DNA of 64,000 bases, taken from CAVSUR01 sp963731285 (GTDB lineage Bacteria; Actinomycetota; Actinomycetes; Streptosporangiales; Streptosporangiaceae). The stretch covers positions 124,001 through 188,000 of the forward strand of contig CAVSUR010000009.1 in the NCBI GenBank assembly GCA_963731285.1, read 5' to 3'. The notes beneath the pieces were generated by a model. That model did no database searches and was not told the DNA's origin. It saw only the letters and a list, made by a program, of their open reading frames with translations. A program made the translations under genes and the position numbers. Below, piece by piece: positions 35,117 through 45,237 of this stretch. The stretch's first letter is position 1; each line of letters opens with the position of its first letter.

Positions 35117-35851
35117 ATGTCTCGCGAGGCCCTGGTGGCCCGCGCCTTTGTGCGCCTGGCGGACACGCTGGCCAGCGACTTTGAGATTGTCGACTTCCTG
35201 CACGGGCTGTCCGCCGACTCGGTTGAGATCCTCGGAGCCAAGGCAGCCGGGGTCATGCTCGTCGATGCGCGCGGCGGACTGCGGCTGATCGCGTCCTCGG
35301 AGGATCGGATGCGGCTGCTTGAGCTCTTCGAGCTCCAGGGTGCGCAGGGCCCGTGCCTGGATGCGTTCTCGTCCGGCCGGCCCGTCCAGGCGAGCGCGGC
35401 GGAAAGCCGCAGCCGCTGGCCGGTCTTCGCGATGCGCGCGTCCGATGCGGGCTTCCAGATGATGTGCGCCGTCCCGCTGCGGGTACGCACGGAGATTATC
35501 GGTGCCCTGAATCTGTTCCGCGACGGCGACGACCCGTTCACCAGTGCCGAGATGGCCATAGCGCAGGCCATGGCGGAGATGGCAGCGATCGCGCTGATCC
35601 AGGAGCGGGCGCTCAGGGAGCACAACCTGCTTGCCGAGCAGCTCCAGCTGGCGCTGAGCAGCCGGGTGGTCATCGAGCAGGCGAAGGGGATGGTTGCGGA
35701 GTACCTGACCCTGACCGTGGATGATGCATTCAGGCTGCTGAGAACGTACGCACGTGACCGCAACCGCAAGCTCGCGGAGGTCGCCCGCGCCGTCGTCGAC
35801 CGGAAAATACGCAGTGACACGCTGGCTCGGCGGCCCGGCCAGCAAAGCTAG
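35117..35851 (+). CDS. GAF-ANTAR regulator 2
   Basis: A 244-residue intact paralogue of the preceding gene: GAF domain with VEILGAKAAGVMLVDARGGL, QGAQGPCLDAFSSGRPVQAS and MCAVPLRVRTEIIGALNLFR, then ANTAR with LSSRVVIEQAKGMVAEYLTL and AFRLLRTYARDRNRKLAEVA. The ligand of the GAF domain and the RNA target are unknown. ATG 35117 follows GAGGGGTG. The tandem pair probably forms an operon and could heterodimerise. Confidence 0.9.
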   Translation: MSREALVARAFVRLADTLASDFEIVDFLHGLSADSVEILGAKAAGVMLVDARGGLRLIASSEDRMRLLELFELQGAQGPCLDAFSSGRPVQASAAESRSRWPVFAMRASDAGFQMMCAVPLRVRTEIIGALNLFRDGDDPFTSAEMAIAQAMAEMAAIALIQERALREHNLLAEQLQLALSSRVVIEQAKGMVAEYLTLTVDDAFRLLRTYARDRNRKLAEVARAVVDRKIRSDTLARRPGQQS

Positions 35852-36660
35852 CGGCCGCAGCTCCGGCCCCGGCTGGCAGTAGGCCATCACAGCTGGCAGT
35901 AGGGCCATCACAGCTGACGGCGGTGGCGGAACGGCGACGGCAGACGGCGGCGGCAAGGTCGCCGAAGGATGGTCCTCGCTTCAGCAGACCGCCGGAAAGC
36001 ACCGCGCTATGGCCCACCCCCGGGTCAAGGCGGGAACCGGCTTTACTGCGGTTGCCTGATCCGTCTGGCGCGGGCTGCCGACCGCGGTTTAGGCTGTCTG
36101 AGGGATCAACCGCGGGCCGCGTGCTTGAGGTCGTGCGCTCCGGCGGTGGTCCTGTCGCTCCAGACCCCGGCGGCGAGTTGCACCGGTCGCCGAGTCTCGG
36201 GAGTACGGCCATGACATCACGCCTAGGTTCGCGGCGCGCCTCGGGGGCCATCGCGGACGGCTGGTCAGCACGGCCCGGTATCTCGCCGACAGTTCAGGTC
36301 AGCCGCCAGCACATGCTGGACGTCCGTTCATGCCAGCGCGGATCCGGCTGGTAAACCTGATGCACCAAGGCTCGGCTGGCCCCGGCGTCCGCAACGGTTT
36401 ACGCGTGCGGGCTCGCGGCACTGAGCCGGACATCGGGCACCGGACCATCGATGCCCGCGCGAGCCGGGGTTGCCCTGCTGGAACCCGCGGCCCGGGCGGG
36501 CATCGATGGTGCTGCCGCTGCGCTGGGAGCAACCGGACTGCCCGGCACGCCGGCCGCACCGGAGCTCGGCCGCAGTACTGCCTTTAGCTGGCCTTAGCTG
36601 CGGCCTTTGCGCGTGACTGACGGCCCGGGAGCGTTGCCACGCCGCGCTGCAGCGCCCGGC
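35852..36660. other. long intergenic stretch, no gene recognised
   Basis: 809 bases between the GAF-ANTAR pair and the aldo/keto reductase, whose stop is at 36661. It begins with a tandem duplication of about 20 bases at 35873-35913 (CTGGCAGTAGGCCATCACAG, second copy with one extra G). No gene, tRNA or hairpin array was recognised; the open frames are Arg/Pro/Gly-rich GC artefacts. Confidence 0.45.
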
Positions 36661-37632
36661 TCAGCGGCCGAGCCGGGCGCGGGCCATCCGCGGGACCGCG
36701 GCCGCTCCGGTGACTGGCCGGAACCGGGCTGATGCGTCCTGCAGGACCCGGTACTGCTCGTCGGTGAGGCCGATATCGGCCGCCGCGGCGTTGCTCTCCA
36801 GCTGGGCGACGCTGGAGGCGCCGGGGATCGCGGTCACCGCCGGATGGCGGATTACCCACGCCAGCGCGACCTGCGCCGGGGTGGCCGAGTGCTCCCTGGC
36901 TACCTCGCGCAGGGTCGCGATCAGGTCTCCGGCCCGTTCCAGGTTCTCCGGCAGGAACAGCGGGTTGGCCCGCCGCACCCCGTTCGCCGGGCGGTGCGCG
37001 CGGTCGTAGCGGCCGGACAGCAGACCCTGGGCGAGCGGGCTGTAGGCGATCACGACCCGGCCGCGCTCCCGGGCATACGGCAGCAGGTCCCGCTCCGGCC
37101 GCCGGTCGGCGAGGCTGTAGCACACCTGGTTAGATAGCACCCGGCTGCCCAGCGCACCCTCGGCGGCGCGCCAGCGCGCCAGCGAGTAGTTGCTGACCCC
37201 GACCTCGCGCACCAGCCCGACCTGCTGCAGCGCGCGCATGCCGCGCATGGTGGCGCGGTCGCGGACCAGCGGGTTGGGCTGGTGCACCTGGTACAGGTCG
37301 AGCCTGCTGGTGCCGAGCCGGCCAGCGCTGGCCACCGCCCGCTGCTCCACGACCGGGGCCAGCGGCAGCACCGGGAAGAGCTTGGTGGCCAGGAACACCG
37401 AGTCCCGGTGCGCGCCGAGAGCCTGGCCGAGTATCCGCTCACTGCGGCCAAAGCCGTAAATCTCGGCGGTGTCGAATAGGGTCACGCCGAGCTCGACCGC
37501 TCGGCGGACGATGGCATCCGCCTCCCGCTCGGCGTAGGGCGTTCCGTATCCCCACTCGCGCGATCCGAACTGCCAGGTGCCCAGCCCGATCTTGGAGATC
37601 TTCCGGCTGGTGTCGATGTCGAGGTAGCGCAT
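36661..37632 (-). CDS. aldo/keto reductase
   Basis: A 323-residue NADPH-dependent reductase with the AKR tetrad: Asp and Tyr in LFDTAEIYGFGRSE, Lys in FLATKLFPVL and His in DLYQVHQPNPL. The C-terminal cofactor loop is AIPGASSVAQLESNAAAADI. It closely follows the AKR11/YhdN-like group acting on aldehydes; the physiological substrate is unknown. Its start at 37632 faces a 158-base gap to the convergently transcribed end of galE, which lies on the same strand upstream. Confidence 0.9.
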   Translation of the reverse strand: MRYLDIDTSRKISKIGLGTWQFGSREWGYGTPYAEREADAIVRRAVELGVTLFDTAEIYGFGRSERILGQALGAHRDSVFLATKLFPVLPLAPVVEQRAVASAGRLGTSRLDLYQVHQPNPLVRDRATMRGMRALQQVGLVREVGVSNYSLARWRAAEGALGSRVLSNQVCYSLADRRPERDLLPYARERGRVVIAYSPLAQGLLSGRYDRAHRPANGVRRANPLFLPENLERAGDLIATLREVAREHSATPAQVALAWVIRHPAVTAIPGASSVAQLESNAAAADIGLTDEQYRVLQDASARFRPVTGAAAVPRMARARLGR

Positions 37633-37790
37633 TCCACCAGTGTCCGCCCTGCGCTGCCCGTCCCCCGGCCGGGCCGCCGGCAGGCGGCGTCAGACGGGAG
37701 CTCAGGATACGCGCTGGCCCGGCCGCCCGGCACCGTCGGACACCGCGCTGGCCCGGCCGCCTGGCACCGCCGGACTCCGGGCCGGCCCGG

Positions 37791-38765
<975 letters not shown>

Positions 38766-38959
38766 CGCGACACCAGCTGCCGGCCCGGGCCCGGAGCGGC
38801 CTGCGGCCGGGCCCCCCGCACGGCGGTCCCGGCGTTACGGCGCCTCATCCCGCCGCATCCTGGCGAACCGTTTACCAGGCAGCGCAGCGATTCGGGCATG
38901 CCTTCCAGTCTGGCACGCGGCCAGATCCGGTGGCGGGCGGCTAACGCTAACCTGCTGGG

Positions 38960-40225
38960 ATGATGATGGCCGGGGCCGACCAGCTGCTGGGCCTGTTTCC
39001 CGCAGGGAGCGCAGCCGACCCGGACGGCATGCTGCGGGTCGGCGGCTGCCGGCTGGACGAGGTGGCGGCGGCGCACGGCACCCCGGTGCTGCTGGTCGAC
39101 GAGCAGCGGGTCCGGCAGCGGGCCGGTGACTATGCCGCGCAGCTGGCCGCGCGGTGGCCGGACTCCCAGGTGGTTTTTGCGTCCAAGGCCTTCCCGTGCA
39201 CCGCCGTGCTGCGGCTGATGGCGGCCGAGGGTATGTGGCTGGACGTGGCGGGCGGCGGCGAGATCGTCATCGCCGTCGCAGCCGGCGCCGACCCGGCCAC
39301 GCTGGTACTGCACGGGAACGCCAAGACCACCGAGGAGATCGAGCTCGCCGTGGACTGCCAGCTCGGCACCGTGGTGGTCGACAACGCCGACGACATCGAC
39401 CGGCTGGAAGCCGTGGTCCCGCGCGGCCGGGTCCAGGGCTGCCTGGTCCGGGTCATCCCGGGCGTGCAGGCCTCCACCTACGCCGCCTACGCCACCGGGC
39501 ACGCGGGATCGAAGTTCGGGCTGTCACCAGCCGCCGCCCGGGCGGCCATCGCCCGGATAGAGGCGTCGCCGCGGCTGCGGATGGACGGGCTGCACACTCA
39601 CGTCGGCTCGCAGATCCTGGACGCCGGCGAGCTGGCGGCGGCGGTGGCGCCGCTCGCCGCGCTCGGCGACTTCGGTGTTTACGATCTGGGCGGCGGCCTC
39701 GGCTGCCGCTACACCTATGCCGATCATCCGCCGACCCTGGCGGAGTACCTCGATGCCCTGACCGCAGCGGCCCGGGCGCACCTGCCGGCCGGCGCGCGGA
39801 TCCTGATCGAGCCCGGCCGGAGCATGGTGGCGCCGTACGCGGTCACCGTGTACCGGGTGACCACGGTCAAGCGGGGTGAGATCACCTTCGCGGCGGTCGA
39901 CGGCGGGATGGGCGACAACCTCGAGGTGGCGCTGGTCGGTCAGCGGTTCGAGGCGGCCATCGCCGACCGGGTCGGCGGCGGCGAGCCGGTCACCGTCGTC
40001 GGCCGTCACTGCGAATCGGGCGACGTGCTCAGCGCCGGCGTCCCGCTGCCCGATCCGCAGGTCGGGGATCTGCTCGCGATCCCGGTGACTGGCGCGTACT
40101 GCTACACCATGGCCAACAACTACAACGGCGCCCGGCGGATCCCGGTGGTGTTCGCGGACGGTGCGGCGGGGCGGCTCGTCGTCCGCCGGGAACGGTGGGC
40201 CGACCTGCTCAGCCGGGATGTCTGA
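38960..40225 (+). CDS. lysA: diaminopimelate decarboxylase-like fold-type III PLP enzyme
   Basis: A 421-residue decarboxylase: PLP lysine at residue 76 (VVFASKAFPC), HTHVGSQILDAGEL, the Gly-rich phosphate loop LGGGLGCRY, RILIEPGRSMV, and the second-subunit residues GRHCESGDVL and GAYCYTMANNYNG. These match meso-diaminopimelate decarboxylase, which makes lysine. Actinomycetes often have extra LysA-like paralogues used in specialised metabolism, so the lysine-biosynthetic role is likely but not certain. ATG 38960. Confidence 0.85.
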   Translation: MMMAGADQLLGLFPAGSAADPDGMLRVGGCRLDEVAAAHGTPVLLVDEQRVRQRAGDYAAQLAARWPDSQVVFASKAFPCTAVLRLMAAEGMWLDVAGGGEIVIAVAAGADPATLVLHGNAKTTEEIELAVDCQLGTVVVDNADDIDRLEAVVPRGRVQGCLVRVIPGVQASTYAAYATGHAGSKFGLSPAAARAAIARIEASPRLRMDGLHTHVGSQILDAGELAAAVAPLAALGDFGVYDLGGGLGCRYTYADHPPTLAEYLDALTAAARAHLPAGARILIEPGRSMVAPYAVTVYRVTTVKRGEITFAAVDGGMGDNLEVALVGQRFEAAIADRVGGGEPVTVVGRHCESGDVLSAGVPLPDPQVGDLLAIPVTGAYCYTMANNYNGARRIPVVFADGAAGRLVVRRERWADLLSRDV

Positions 40226-40321
40226 CTCCGCCGGGGCGCTGATTAACCAGATCGGTCCTGGGAAGGGAACAGCCGGGGCCGCGAAGATCCGGAACCGGTC
40301 CGGAGAAAGGCCGCATCTGCC

Positions 40322-40753
40322 ATGACATCGCCGAACGACAGCGCGGGCCAGCCGGCCGCGGATTCCTCCGTTCAGGGCCTGGCGGCCGGCCAGCCCGCCC
40401 CGGGAACGCTCGCCGCCCCCGCCCGGCCGCAGCACGTGGTCCGGCGGACCAGGGCGGGCGGCGTCTGGGTGGCTTCCGCGCTGTTCGCCATCGTGCTGCT
40501 GCTCTTGCTGATCTTTATCCTGGAGAATGGCCAGCGGGCGAACATCGCGTTCTTCGGCGGGCACGCTCAGCTGCCGCTCGGCGTGGCGCTGCTGCTGGCC
40601 GCGGTCTTCGGGGTGCTGCTGGTGGTGATCCCGGGTACCGCCCGCATCCTGCAGCTGCGCCGCACCGCCCGGCGGCACCGCAGGGCCGACGCGCAGGCGT
40701 CTTCGGCGCAGGCAGTTCCGGCTGCCGAGCCGGGTTCCGGCCGCCCGGCCTGA
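40322..40753 (+). CDS. LapA-domain (DUF1049) membrane protein
   Basis: A 143-residue protein with a Ser/Ala/Pro-rich cytosolic N-terminus and two transmembrane helices (WVASALFAIVLLLLLIFILE, GVALLLAAVFGVLLVVIPG) around the LapA signature ENGQRANIAFFGG, ending in an Arg-rich cytoplasmic tail. In E. coli LapA-type proteins assist lipopolysaccharide regulation; in actinomycetes the role is unknown. Its ribosome-binding region contains a 16-base match to the inverted-repeat element at 20303. Confidence 0.85.
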   Translation: MTSPNDSAGQPAADSSVQGLAAGQPAPGTLAAPARPQHVVRRTRAGGVWVASALFAIVLLLLLIFILENGQRANIAFFGGHAQLPLGVALLLAAVFGVLLVVIPGTARILQLRRTARRHRRADAQASSAQAVPAAEPGSGRPA

Positions 40754-40857
40754 CCGCCCCTGCCCCCACCCGGCCGGCGGCCGCCCGCGCTGCCGGCGGG
40801 CGGCGGCTGCCCGGCGCAGCTGGCAGGATGTGACCAGTCCATGCCGTGATCCGCTGC

Positions 40858-41859
40858 ATGGCGCGAACCACGGAGGCTCCCGATGACCACCCCCCGCCGC
40901 CGCACCCGGCTGCCCGGCCCAGGGCGGCTTCGGCCCGCTGCCGGCGGCGGTCCTGGCCGGCGCCGGTGAAGCGCGCCGCGGTGGTGGTCAACCCGCTGAA
41001 ATTCGACGATCCCGGCAAATTCCGTGACACGGTCAGCGCGGCCATGACTGAGCACGGCTGGGCCGAGCCGCTGTGGCTGCCGACGACCGCCGACGACCCC
41101 GGCGGCGGCATGGTGCGCGAGGCCCTGGAGGCCGGGGTCGCGCTGGTGCTGGCCAGTGGCGGCGACGGCACCGTCACCGCCTGCGGCGGGGCGCTGGCGG
41201 GCCGGAGCGTCCCGCTCGCGATCGTGCCGGCCGGGACGGGGAACCTGCTGGCCCGCAACCTCGGCCTGCCGCTCGAGCTGGACGCCGCGCTCAGTGCCGC
41301 GCTGGCCGGAGCGGACCGGCACATTGACACGGGCACGGTCAACGGCCACCCGTTCCTGGTCATGGCCGGGGCTGGTTTCGACGCCAAGATGCTCGGCGGC
41401 GCGACCGAATCGCAGAAGCGGCGCTGGGGCTGGGCGGCCTACGTCTTCGCGGCGGCGAAGCACCTGCGGGACCGGCCGATGCGGGTGATCTTGCGGGCAG
41501 ACGGCGGGCCGCCGGTGCGCCGCTGGGCCAGTACCGTCGTCGTCGGGAACGTGGGCTCGCTCCAGGCGGGCATACCGCTGCTGCCCGAGGCCCAGCCCGA
41601 CGACGGCATGCTGGATGTCGTGGTGCTGACCCCGGGCGGGCTGGCCGGCTGGCTGGTCCTGGCCGCCCACGTGCTCGCCCGGCGCGGCTCCACCAGCCGG
41701 GTGACCAGGCTCACGGCCCGGGAGCTGCGCGTGGACCTGGGCCGCCAGCAGCCCTGGCAGCTGGACGGCGAGGCAATGGGCCAGACCCGCCGCCTGAACC
41801 TGACGATCAGCCCCGGCCAGCTGACGCTGCGCTGCCCGGCGGAGCCAGCCGCCGAATAG
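40858..41859 (+). CDS. diacylglycerol/lipid kinase family protein
   Basis: A lipid kinase of the DagK/YegS class: AAVVVNPLKFDDPGKF, the nucleotide loop ASGGDGTVTACGGAL, VPAGTGNLLARNLGLP and the C-terminal WQLDGEAMGQT. It phosphorylates diacylglycerol or related lipids with ATP at the membrane face. The start is unclear: ATG 40858 gives a Pro/Arg-rich leader, the better GGAGG-ATG at 40882 is in another frame and would need one frame shift near 40950, and GTG 40966 begins right at the domain. Confidence 0.82.
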   Translation: MARTTEAPDDHPPPPHPAARPRAASARCRRRSWPAPVKRAAVVVNPLKFDDPGKFRDTVSAAMTEHGWAEPLWLPTTADDPGGGMVREALEAGVALVLASGGDGTVTACGGALAGRSVPLAIVPAGTGNLLARNLGLPLELDAALSAALAGADRHIDTGTVNGHPFLVMAGAGFDAKMLGGATESQKRRWGWAAYVFAAAKHLRDRPMRVILRADGGPPVRRWASTVVVGNVGSLQAGIPLLPEAQPDDGMLDVVVLTPGGLAGWLVLAAHVLARRGSTSRVTRLTARELRVDLGRQQPWQLDGEAMGQTRRLNLTISPGQLTLRCPAEPAAE

Positions 41860-41869
41860 CCGCCTGCGT

Positions 41870-42403
41870 TCAGGCGGACCGGCGGTACCGGCCGCGAAGG
41901 CCGCCGCGGCGGCGCATCAGCAGCCGGATCCGGCGCTCGGCCAGCTGATGGGTATGGTGACTGAGCCACAAGCAGACGGCAGCCAGCGGCAGCTCGATCA
42001 GCACCGCCGCCGCGATCGACTCGTACAGCTGGGGCGGCGGGCTGGTCATGACGTCGAACCACGCGTCGACCACCAGCAGGGCGGCCGCGGCGCCGGCTGC
42101 GGTGGACAGGTACCGGGACCGGCGGAAGGCAAAGTAGGCCGTGGCGGCCAGCGCGCACAGCTCCAGCACGTCGAAGCCGGCCCAGGCGATGTCGTAGTTC
42201 GGGGACAGCTGCCGGGACGGCAGCGTCACCGCGATGTAGATGATCCACGGGATCAGCACCACCGAGCATCCGGCAAACAGCGGGCCGCCCCAGCGCACGA
42301 GGCGTGCGTCGTCGGTCAGGACCTGGTTCTCCGGCTCGGGGCTGGGCGGCACCAGCGAGTCGAGCTTGTCGATGAGCCCGTCCGGCTCGTGGCTGGGCTG
42401 CAT
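41870..42403 (-). CDS. four-helix membrane protein, conserved hypothetical
   Basis: A 177-residue protein with four hydrophobic segments: GGPLFAGCSVVLIPWIIYIA, FDVLELCALAATAYFAF, AAGAAAALLVVDAWFDVMTS and AAAVLIELPLAAVCLWLS, and a basic cytoplasmic tail RRIRLLMRRRGGLRGRYRRS. The WFDV motif in helix three is typical of a common but uncharacterised actinomycete family. Convergent with the lipid kinase and divergent from the helicase. Confidence 0.75.
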   Translation of the reverse strand: MQPSHEPDGLIDKLDSLVPPSPEPENQVLTDDARLVRWGGPLFAGCSVVLIPWIIYIAVTLPSRQLSPNYDIAWAGFDVLELCALAATAYFAFRRSRYLSTAAGAAAALLVVDAWFDVMTSPPPQLYESIAAAVLIELPLAAVCLWLSHHTHQLAERRIRLLMRRRGGLRGRYRRSA

Positions 42404-42518
42404 GATTCACCTCAGCTGGCGGGAAGAGGCCGCGTGCCTCCGGCATTGCCCCCCGGCGGTGACATTACCTCACGGCAGCAGGCGGGCGCTGTCAGAGGCG
42501 GCGGCTACAGTCCCGGCC

Positions 42519-44564
42519 ATGCGCGAACCGGCGGCGAAGGCCATGCTCGCCCGGCTCAATGCCGAGCAGCGCCAGGCGGCCACCCACTCCGGGGGGCCGC
42601 TGCTGGTGCTGGCCGGGGCGGGCACCGGCAAGACCGGAACGCTGGTGGCGCGGACCGCGTGGCTGTGTGCCCAGGGGATGCAGCCCAGCCGGATCCTGCT
42701 GCTCACCTTCACCCGCCGGGCCGCCGACGACATGCTCGGCCGGGCCGCGTCGCTGGCCGCCAGGGACAAGGTCACCGGCGGCACGTTCCACGCGGTCGCG
42801 CACCGCATCGTGCGCGCGCACGCCGAGGCGTTCGGGCTGCCGCCCGAGTTCAGCGTGCTCGACCCCGGTGACGTGACCGACCTGCTGGATACCCTGCGCG
42901 AGCGGCATGGCCTGGTCGGCACCCAGCGCCGCGCGCCCCGGGCGGGCGTGTGCGCGGACATCTACGGCCGGTGCGTGGCCACGAACACGGCAGTGGCACA
43001 GGTCGTGGCGGCCGGCTACCCGTGGTGCGCCGGCTTCGCCGGCCAGCTGGCCGGGCTGTTCCGCGACTATGCCGCGCACAAGCGGCAGCACGGGCTCGCT
43101 GACTTCGACGACCTGCTGCTGCTGTGGCGCGCCGCGCTGGCCGACCCGGCAGCCGGGCCGGTGCTGCGCGGCATGTTCGACGCCGTGCTGGTGGACGAGT
43201 ACCAGGACGTCAACGCCGTCCAGGCGGACATCGTGCGGTTGCTGCAACCCGACGGCGCCGGGCTGACCTGCGTGGGCGACGATGCGCAGGCGATCTACGC
43301 CTTCCGCGGCGCCGATCCCGGGCACCTGCGGGAGCTGGCCGGCTCCTATCCGGGCCTGACCGTCGTCCGGCTGGGCGCCAACTACCGGTCCCGGCGGCCG
43401 GTGCTCGACCTGGCGGACGTCATCCGGCCGCAGTCGCCGGGGCTCGAGCTCGCGCTGACCGCCGAGCGCGGCCCGGGCCTGCGGCCGCTGCTGGTGCGCT
43501 GCCACGACGAGGCCACCCAGGCGCGCGAGATATGCGTCCGGGTGCTGGAGGCCCACGAGTCCGGGCTGCGGCTCGCCGACCAGGCGGTGCTGCTGCGCTC
43601 CGCGCACCACAGCGACGTACTCGAACTTGAGCTGGCCGGCCGCGGCATCCCGTTCGTCAAGTACGGCGGGCTGCGCTTCACCGAGGCGGCGCACGTCAAG
43701 GATTTCCTGGCCGCCGCCCGGGTGGTGGCCAACCCGGCCGACGACCTGGCCTGGTTCCGGCTGCTCAAGCTGCACGAGGGGATTGGCCCGGTGCTGGCGC
43801 GCCGGATCATCGGCGAGCTCGCCCTGGCCGAGCCCGCGCCGTTCGGGCGCTGGCCGCAGGCGGCCGAGGCCGTGCCGCAGCGGGCACGCGGCGGCGTCAG
43901 CGCCACCGTCACCGCCCTGGCCGCGGCGGCCAGCCTTGACGCTGCGGCGGCCCGGGCCGGCGCCATCCTCGCCGCCCTGCACGGCCCGCTGCAGGCCCGC
44001 TACCCCGACGCCGCCGCGCGGATCGCGGACCTGGAGCGACTGGCCGCCGCCGCCGCCAGCAGGCCGTCGCTGCATGAGGCGCTGGTGGAGGTGGCGCTGG
44101 ACCCGCCCGTCTCGGCCTCGGACCTGGCCGGGCCGCCCCGGCTGGACGACGATTTCCTGGTCATCTCCACCATGCACTCGGCCAAGGGACTGGAGTGGCC
44201 GGTCGTGCACCTGCCTCAGCTTGCCGACGGGGCGGTGCCCAGCGACATGGCGCTCACCGCCCCGGCCGGGCTGGCCGAGGAACGGCGGCTGTTCTACGTG
44301 GCGGTCACCCGGGCGCGAGACCAGCTTTACCTGTACGCGCCGCTGCGGATGCACCACCACCGCCGGTCCTCAGACGACCGGCACGGCTACGCGCAGCTGA
44401 CCCGGTTCCTCGACACCGCGGCGCTGGCCCGCTGTGACGTGACCGACGCGGGCCCGGACCGCCCGCCGCTGCCGGTGACCGCGCCGCTGGCGGGCGCCAT
44501 CGACGCCGCGCTCGCGCCCCTGTGGGTCACCGCTGATCCAGGACGAGCTGGCGCGCTGGACTGA
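42519..44564 (+). CDS. UvrD/PcrA-type superfamily I DNA helicase
   Basis: A 681-residue 3'-5' helicase: Walker A GAGTGKT at 33-39, LLTFTRRAADDMLGRA (motif Ia), LVDEYQDVNAVQ (Walker B), VGDDAQAIYAFRGADPG (motif III), LGANYRSRRPVLDLA (motif IV), STMHSAKGLEW and FYVAVTRARDQLYL (motif VI). It acts in DNA repair and recombination. The frame appears shifted just before the end: the neighbouring frame continues LIQDELARWTEALAPLRRAA, so the true C-terminus may be some 20 residues longer than the stop at 44564. Confidence 0.92.
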   Translation: MREPAAKAMLARLNAEQRQAATHSGGPLLVLAGAGTGKTGTLVARTAWLCAQGMQPSRILLLTFTRRAADDMLGRAASLAARDKVTGGTFHAVAHRIVRAHAEAFGLPPEFSVLDPGDVTDLLDTLRERHGLVGTQRRAPRAGVCADIYGRCVATNTAVAQVVAAGYPWCAGFAGQLAGLFRDYAAHKRQHGLADFDDLLLLWRAALADPAAGPVLRGMFDAVLVDEYQDVNAVQADIVRLLQPDGAGLTCVGDDAQAIYAFRGADPGHLRELAGSYPGLTVVRLGANYRSRRPVLDLADVIRPQSPGLELALTAERGPGLRPLLVRCHDEATQAREICVRVLEAHESGLRLADQAVLLRSAHHSDVLELELAGRGIPFVKYGGLRFTEAAHVKDFLAAARVVANPADDLAWFRLLKLHEGIGPVLARRIIGELALAEPAPFGRWPQAAEAVPQRARGGVSATVTALAAAASLDAAAARAGAILAALHGPLQARYPDAAARIADLERLAAAAASRPSLHEALVEVALDPPVSASDLAGPPRLDDDFLVISTMHSAKGLEWPVVHLPQLADGAVPSDMALTAPAGLAEERRLFYVAVTRARDQLYLYAPLRMHHHRRSSDDRHGYAQLTRFLDTAALARCDVTDAGPDRPPLPVTAPLAGAIDAALAPLWVTADPGRAGALD

Positions 44565-44612
44565 GGCGCTGGCCCCGCTGCGCCGGGCCGCCAGGCCGTG
44601 GCCGGCTGATCG

Positions 44613-45122
44613 TTACCCGGTCTCGATCAGCCCGCGCAGGTACGCCGCCTGGCCGACATGCTGCAGGTCGTCAGAGATGACCGAGACGAGCCGGGCCCCC
44701 AGGGTGACCGGCGGCTCCCAGTTCTTGTCCACCACCTTGTCCAGGTCGGCTGCGGTCAGGCCGCGCACGTAGCGGACGGTCCGCTCGCTCACCGCGTCGT
44801 GATAGCCGATCAGCTGGTCGCCGGACCGCACCCGCACCGCCGCGACCTGCCCGGGCTGGTGGCCGTAGCCGGTATCAGCCAGGTCCGCCGGCAGGCCGAG
44901 CCGCTGCGCCCACCCGTCCGCGATGTAAGCCTGCTCGGTGCCGGCCACGTCGGCGACGTGGTCGTCCTGCACTCGGGTCAGATGCCAGACCAGCCACCCG
45001 ACGGAGTTCGCGCCGTCGGCCGGCTGGTACGCCAGCTGCTCGGCCGACAGGCCGCTCACCACCTGGGTGACGGTCGCCTGGATCCGGCCGAAGGCGTCGG
45101 CCAGCAGTTCACCGGTGTCCAC
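44613..45122 (-). CDS. DinB-family (DUF664-like) metal-dependent protein
   Basis: A 169-residue four-helix DinB protein with its metal histidines in VWHLTRVQDDHVADV and DDLQHVGQAAYLRG. Relatives are thiol-dependent S-transferases using mycothiol or bacillithiol; the actinobacterial context and the nearby mca gene make a mycothiol-dependent reaction plausible. GTG 45122 is chosen over the longer frame from 45221, whose extra residues are Arg/Pro-rich and overlap the divergent gene's promoter. Confidence 0.85.
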   Translation of the reverse strand: MDTGELLADAFGRIQATVTQVVSGLSAEQLAYQPADGANSVGWLVWHLTRVQDDHVADVAGTEQAYIADGWAQRLGLPADLADTGYGHQPGQVAAVRVRSGDQLIGYHDAVSERTVRYVRGLTAADLDKVVDKNWEPPVTLGARLVSVISDDLQHVGQAAYLRGLIETG

Positions 45123-45237
45123 GTGTGCTCTCCTTGCCGTGCTCGTTCCGCGCGTCCGGAGTCCATCGAAGCACCGGCCGCCGGCCAGCCAGCCAGCGGG
45201 TCCGCCAGGCCGCGGGCACATGCGGCACAGTGAGTCT

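Noticed and set aside
35873..35913. tandem duplication of about 20 bases as part of a CRISPR or regulatory array
   Set aside because: Only two units with no spacer; most likely a slippage duplication. No CRISPR array or cas gene was seen anywhere in the window.
42492..44360. 622-codon open frame on the minus strand
   Set aside because: It is antisense to the UvrD-like helicase, which has all helicase motifs; the frame is an artefact of high GC at third codon positions.
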